From positions 27,183,731 to 27,247,730 of the forward strand of contig OX421500.1 in assembly GCA_949126835.1 (NCBI GenBank): DNA of 64,000 nucleotides, written 5' to 3'. The stretch comes from Anisus vortex (lineage: Eukaryota; Mollusca; Gastropoda; Planorbidae). Below the pieces are notes generated by a model that saw only the letters and a program-made list of their open reading frames with translations, was not told the DNA's origin and did no database searches. A program made the translations under genes and the position numbers. Position 1 is the stretch's first letter, and every line of letters starts with the position of its first letter. Positions 58,616 through 64,000 of the stretch are shown in pieces.

Positions 58616-59679
58616 GAAGTTAAGAAAAAACATATTAATAAAACAAATTTTAGTTTTAGACAAATAATTACACAAGAAAAAAAGCTTATTATCTCCCTTG
58701 AATTATGTTTATAAAAAAAACAACTTTAAACTTAAAATTAGATACCAGAGTATATTAAGTTGTTTTTTTATATATCATATTGTGATAGTCTGTCTTATTG
58801 ATGCTTTATAAATTTCTAATTTTCAAGTATGAATAAATAAAAAAAATGTGATATATAAAATTACTTGACATAATTTCAATAAAAAATCTGATGAGAACAT
58901 AGCCTATGCCTTTACAAGGTTTGTTTTGATTTCAACACATTTCTACATCTAGCCTACATATCTCTTGGACCGTTGGGGCGCCACAGATGACATACATACA
59001 ACAGCCTCCTCCATTCCTCCCGTCTCTCGGCTATTCGCAATGCGTCACATTTATATAAGTTCATTGATATTTTTTTAATCGCCTTTTGGTTTACAGTTTT
59101 CTTCTTTCAATTGGGGCCGCTAATTAATTTACATTTTTTAATATGTCTAAATAAAGGACGTTATTGATGAAACAGTGAAACTTAATAATTTAAAAGATTT
59201 TCAGATAAATATACGAAGACTACCTACTGTATTTCTTGGGACACTAAGTGTTTTGTCTTAAAGATATATCACTTCTTTTGTATTCATGAGAAGTTCTCTG
59301 TCCAGATTGTATAATTTAATTAAATATGGAGGATTTAAACCACTAGGGGGGGGGGGGGGGTCATGGACATGTGCCTTTTTTCCCCTTTACAGACACTCAC
59401 TTGAGATTTTCTTATACAAGCTGAATTGCAATGTACTCAGTCAATGTAAAATGGATTATAATGCCTATTTTGCTGTGGTAAATTACTAGTTATGATGGAA
59501 CTGAAGTTGATTTTTTTATTTTTGATGCCTGTACGATTGATTATTCAAATATTGACACACCATACCATAGCAGTTTTTTTTAACATGTTTATTACAACAA
59601 AAATCATAGACTATTGACAGTGTGTGAGTTTTTTGTTGTTTTTTTTGTTTTTTTTTTACAATATTTTGATGAAATAAGG
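58616..59679. other. Intergenic, no supported gene
   Basis: AT-rich sequence with a G run near 59345-59360. Nothing recognisable apart from short homopolymers. Confidence 0.4.
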
Positions 59680-61038
59680 CTACGACTCCTCTTCCGAATC
59701 TGATTGTTCCTCATGGAGGTTGTTTGGCATGCTGCTATCATGAGGAAGATTGTCAAAGAATGCATGGTGCCTTGGGTCGCAGAACCTTTTCACCACCTGC
59801 AGGTTCTCGAACTTGGCTAGGGATATTGGTAGTGGTTGAAGGTATTTCCTCTCCATGTCTGACTTCAACACCGTTTCGATATTTGCTGGAAGTCTTCCTT
59901 CTAGGTGATACAACTGCAGACTTGTAATGCCCATGCCAATTGTTCCTGAAATGCATGAGCATAGGAGGGTCTATAGAGAAAACAACTTCCCTGATTGGAC
60001 GAGTTGGCGCAGGACAGGTTGGTTTGAACAGTGGTTTCAGGTAGGCTGCTACTTTGAAAAAGCTCTCCTGGTCAATTATTGTAAGGGGAAGGCCTCACGC
60101 GGGCACTCCTAAATTCTTCCACCCACTGATCAGGATCATCAATAGGGTTTGTTTTGTTTACCAAGCTCAGATCCCGATCGCATTCCATATAAGAGTGACC
60201 ACGGATTAGAAAGCTTACTTTTACTTTGTCAAACCTTTTCCAAAAATGCACAAGGGCATATAGAAACCTAAAAACTGTCCAGTTTTTGTTTTGGCCTGCA
60301 CAACCATCACAAAACATTTCAATAGTCCTCACATCCTGTGGAACACTATGTTTAATGAAATGATGCAGGATTGAAGCCACATCCTCTGATCCACGTTTGC
60401 CAACTGTTTCATCATATGTGTAGATGTACACATTGTCCCCTGCAAGGTCGTGAATGTTGAATGAGTGCAGGGACAGCTAGCGTCGATAAAATACATCGTT
60501 GGTGGTCTTGTTTGGTACAGGCAACTCCTTCTGAAAATCAAAGGCGATTGCGAGAGACTTTTGATCTTGTTTACCTGCGTTCTTTGCTGCCCTTTTTCGC
60601 TCGTAGAATATTTCTGCTTTGCGTTGATGAAGCTCCTTTTCCGCAGAGAGCTTAGCCTTCTGTGCCTGTAAATCCGTTTCATCAGAACGTGCGAGAAGCT
60701 GAGAGTCAATGCTGCTAATTTTTGCTTGAAACTCATCACAGGTTGCACAGGTATCAGACCTGAGGGTACCCGAATGAAATATTAAAGTTCTCGTTGAATA
60801 TGGTTCTGTAGGACTCATATGAAAGGGTAACACCGGGATGCTGCTCACAGAAAAGATTAAACATTTTCGTAATGTTCAGTGTTTCTGGCAGGTAGAGGCG
60901 ACTAGACTTTTTGCGTGAGTATAGTGGGATGAACGCCCCATGAAAGAGCCAATATGAGCAATCACAAGCTCTCTCATATCTGCTGTCAGCTTTCGGGCAT
61001 GGTTGCTGTGCTTCCTTCACTTGTCTTTTGGTGGGAAT
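59680..61038 (-). pseudogene. Decayed DDE-like (DUF7869-like) transposon gene
   Basis: The minus strand reads, from 61038 to 59680: an acceptor-like TTTCTTACAG, KEAQQPCPKADSRYERAC, then FPLYSRKKSSRLYLPETLN-like text, NISFGYP joined by a one-base shift to RSDTCATCDEFQ, a coiled-coil-like K/E/Q segment, VFYRR then a TAG stop, SLHSFNIHDLAGDNVYIYTY, the signature MFCDGCAGQNKNWTVFRF, FLIRGHSYMECDRDLSLVNK, WVEEFRSAR, and after two more shifts PLPISLAKFENLQ and FFDNLPHDS with an acidic end (SDSEEES). The DGCAGQNKN and RGHSYMxCDRD pair recalls a large family of mobile-element proteins covered, as I recall, by DUF7869; family name is from memory. At least three frameshifts and one stop show it is dead. 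Upstream exons, if any, were not found to 61470. Confidence 0.7.
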
Positions 61039-61470
61039 CCTGTAAGAAACACACAGGACCAGAATTGTGAGACCACAGACAAAAAATTCAGAGCAACAAC
61101 AACAGTAAAACTACAAAAAGCACTAACATTAGCATACTACTATTTTGGGTTATGAGGATTAGCTGCTGTTAGCATAACTAACTTTCGCTAATCCATTACA
61201 AATAGTTAGGGATTAGCGTTAGCGCTAACAGAAATTCATTAGGGATTAACAAAACTCCACTAAAATTCCCCTAACCGTTGTGTGTTTTATTTTTCCTCTT
61301 GCTCAAACTGATATTACTGTGGGTGGGAGGGGGGGTGGAGGACATTCATGTCAGCAACTAGTAGCTTGCTGTCAGCCTGTCATAATATCTCGCGGTGCCT
61401 AGATTCACCAGCGGGTTGTGTAAACATTGGCTATAACAAGAATAGCCTGTCTGTATCATTATAATATCCT
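61039..61470. other. Intergenic, no supported gene
   Basis: Contains an interesting but short run of TTAGCG/GCTAAC-like words (61130-61220) in both orientations and a G-rich patch near 61330. No gene or element supported. Confidence 0.35.
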
Positions 61471-64000
61471 ACTCCTCCTCCTCTCGTGTGGAGTTTCTGA
61501 TCTTCCATCGAGCGCCTCCCCAGGTGGCGGATAGGGGAATGCCCACCAGATATGGTAGGTACCGGGGAAATCAAATACCCGGGGCGGACCAAAATCGGAA
61601 CCTGCTGCCTTGCAGGTAGTGGAGGGATCCACAAAGGCTAGGGAACCTAACCCGAAAAAATAGGCAGTGATCCAGAAAGCTGAGAGGGGAATCCTCCCCA
61701 TATGGTTGTGCGCAGGGCTAACAACCCAGCCATATAAAAAGAAACTTGTTACAAAAACGCAAACAAAGAACTCAAAAAAAACTCGGACCTTGGAAAAGAT
61801 GGGTCTCCTAACAGAGATTTTATGAAGTTGGGTGGCCAAAGCCAACTGGAAACCAACCGACGGACAACCATCCTCTCCACCAGGACCACCACTAATCTAG
61901 GAACATGGAACGTAAGAACCATGTTTGAAACTGGAAAAACTGCCCAAGTTGCTGCTGAAATGCAGAAATACCAACTAGCTATCTTGAGAATAAGCGAGTC
62001 TAGATGGACAGGCTCAGGTCAGACTAAGCTCAGTACAGGGGAACTGCTGTTGTATTCAGGTCATGAAGACGAAAATGCAGCTCACAACCAAGGAGTGGCA
62101 CTTATGCTTTCTAGAAATGCCCAGAACGCACTTTTGGGATGGGAAGCCCACGGTCCACGTATTATCACCGCAAGATTTAAGACAAAAAAACAGAAAGTCA
62201 ATATGGACATTGTACAGGTATATGCTCCTACTAACGATAGTAAAGAAGAAGACAAAGAGGACTTCTACAACAGACTGCAATCCATTGTCCAAAAGTGTCC
62301 TAGGAGTAACATGATTATACTAATGGGCGACCTAAATGCTAAAATAGGCAGCAACAATAATGGCTTTGAAGAATGCATGGGAACACAAGGCTTGGGAGAG
62401 ATGAACGAAAATGGGGAACGATTGGCTGATTTATGTGCCTTAGATGGACTGGTCATTGGAGGTAGCCTCTTCAAGCACAAAAATATCCACAAGGCGACAT
62501 GGATTTCACCAGATATGTCAACGGCCAACCAAATCGACCATGTGCAAAAAGTTTCGAAGATCTCTCCAAGATGTTAGGGTTAAAAGAGGTGCAGATGTAG
62601 CATCAGACCATCATCTACTAATTGCAAAAATAAAACTTAAACTGAAAAAGAACTGGACAAATGGGGGAAATAAGCGCCAACGATTCGACACCAACCTCTT
62701 GAAAAATGAGTCCAAACTAAAAGAGTTCCAAATTACTATCTCTAACAAGTTCCAGATATTGCAAGACCTAGATGAAGAGGAAACAATAGACCAAAAGTGG
62801 AAAGACATCAAAGAGATCTTCACAACCACATGCGAAGAAGTGTTGGGCCCCTGGCAACAAGTGCATAAAGAATGGATTTCTGCTGAAACTAGGGAGAAAA
62901 TCCAATATAGGAAAAAGAAGAAAGAAATTCTAAACAACAGCCGCACCAGAACTGAAAAGACCAAAGCATCAGCAGAATACACAGAAGCAAATAAAGAAGT
63001 TAAGTGTAGTATAAAATCAGATAAAAAGAACTACATAGAAAGATTAGCAAGTGAAGCAGAAGAAACTGCTCACCATGGAAACACAAGAGAATTATACAGC
63101 GCAATCAAAAAGTTATCTGGAAAATTTAACAAACCAGAGAGACCAGTCAAAAATAAAGATGGAAAACCGATACCGGATAAAGAGGGTCAGAAAAAAAGAT
63201 GGATAGAACATTTTCAAGAACTCCTTAATCGGCCAGCCCCACAACACACTCTTAACATAGAGCCAGCGGAACAAGATCTAGAGATAGACTGCAGCACACC
63301 CACAAAACAAGAGATATCCAGAGCAATTAAACAATTAAAGAAAGGCAAGGCGGCAGGTCCAGACAGAATACCAGCAGAAGCCTTGACAGCAAACATTACA
63401 ACCAGCACTGAGATGCTACACACTCTATTCAAGAGGATATGGGAGGAAGAAAAGATACCGATAGAATGGAAAGAAGGTCATCTCATTAAACTTCCAAAGA
63501 AAGGTGATCTTAGTGATTGCTCAAATTATAGAGGAATAACTCTGCTATCCATACCTAGTAAAGTATTTAGCCGAGTACTGCTAAATAGAGTGAAGGAGGC
63601 AATAGACACCCATCTTAGGGACCAACAAGCAGGTTTCAGAAAAGACAGATCTTGCACAGACCAGATTGCCACACTGCGACTTATAGTAGAACAATCCCTG
63701 GAGTGGAACTCGCCACTATATATTAACTTCATCGACTATGAGAAGGCTTTCGATAGTGTTGACAGATGTACTCTGTGGAAACTGCTGAGACACTACGGGG
63801 TACCACAAAAATTAAGAGACATAATTAAAACTTCTTATGAAGGACTATCTTGCAGAATTGTTCATGACCACCAAACAACCGAAGCTTTTGGTGTACAGAC
63901 TGGTGTCAGACAGGGATGTCTGCTCTCACCTTTTTTTATTCCTGCTGTCCATTGACTGGATAATGAAAATTTCTAAAGAGCAGAAGAAAAATGGCATCCA
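61470..64000 (+). mobile_element. Endonuclease/RT LINE, 5' two thirds (continues past window)
   Basis: A GC-rich leader (61470-61821) precedes an ATG at 61822. The endonuclease frame (61822-62545) shows GTWNVRTM, SESRWTGSGQ, VQVYAPTND, MGDLNAKIG and NQIDH. Near 62545 a small deletion removes the residues between QIDHV and KKFRRS and shifts frame. The frame then runs to about 63930 with [54 protein letters not shown] (RT motif A) and GVRQGCLLSP (motif B). One extra T in a T run near 63932 shifts the frame again; the downstream text IDWIMKISKEQKKNGI continues in the other frame to the edge. It belongs to the same broad group as the element at 3330-6640 but a different, better preserved subfamily. 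Confidence 0.92.

Overview
The window is animal (metazoan) genomic DNA: intron-split genes with GT/AG borders, very low gene density, and most of the sequence made of introns, transposon remains and tandem repeats. The gene content and repeat types (UBE2Z, endonuclease/RT LINEs whose endonuclease is CFDP2-like, tRNA-derived SINEs, hAT and TA-target MITEs, a Helitron piece) suggest a lophotrochozoan invertebrate, probably a mollusc. That placement is inference. No bacterial-type operon, CRISPR array or rRNA gene is visible.

The backbone is three paralogous copies of a UBE2Z-type (USE1) ubiquitin-conjugating enzyme gene in alternating orientation. Copy A (minus, exons 1-5 at 7107-2334) runs off the left edge. 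Copy B (plus, exons 1-7 at 17949-42943) is complete at 308 codons. Copy C (minus, exons 1-7 at 54714-47838) has a one-base insertion in its last exon that truncates the acidic tail. A and B are head-to-head; B and C are tail-to-tail and form the arms of a large inverted repeat with a spacer of about 4 kb. Exon lengths and phases agree between copies, and the homology covers introns, SINEs and about 0.8-1.5 kb upstream. B and C resemble each other more than either resembles A.

Layout: 1-1750, a 72-bp minisatellite inside copy A; 2334-7107, copy A exons with a 3.3-kb LINE in intron 2; 7.1-17.9 kb, the A/B intergenic region with nested MITEs, a 5'-truncated LINE, an orphan SLC39/ZIP-like exon, a SINE with a 12-bp target duplication and a GA microsatellite; 18.0-36.5 kb, intron 1 of copy B, swollen by a nested transposon that holds a 14-kb array of about 370 units of a 38-bp repeat; 36.5-42.9 kb, the rest of copy B with 74-bp and 40-bp arrays and a mariner-like relic; 43.3-47.3 kb, the palindrome spacer; 47.8-54.7 kb, copy C with Helitron, MITE and LINE insertions in intron 1; 56.2-57.8 kb, an internally deleted hAT element; 59.7-61.0 kb, a decayed DDE-like/DUF7869-like transposon gene; 61.5-64.0 kb, a LINE with endonuclease and reverse transcriptase that leaves the right edge.

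The main interest is structural. A triplicated E2 gene sits in a palindromic arrangement. Each copy carries its own tandem-repeat expansions, at least one of which traces to a single-copy intron segment still present in the sister copies. The 14-kb satellite sits inside one transposon inserted into another inside an intron of the only copy that looks intact.
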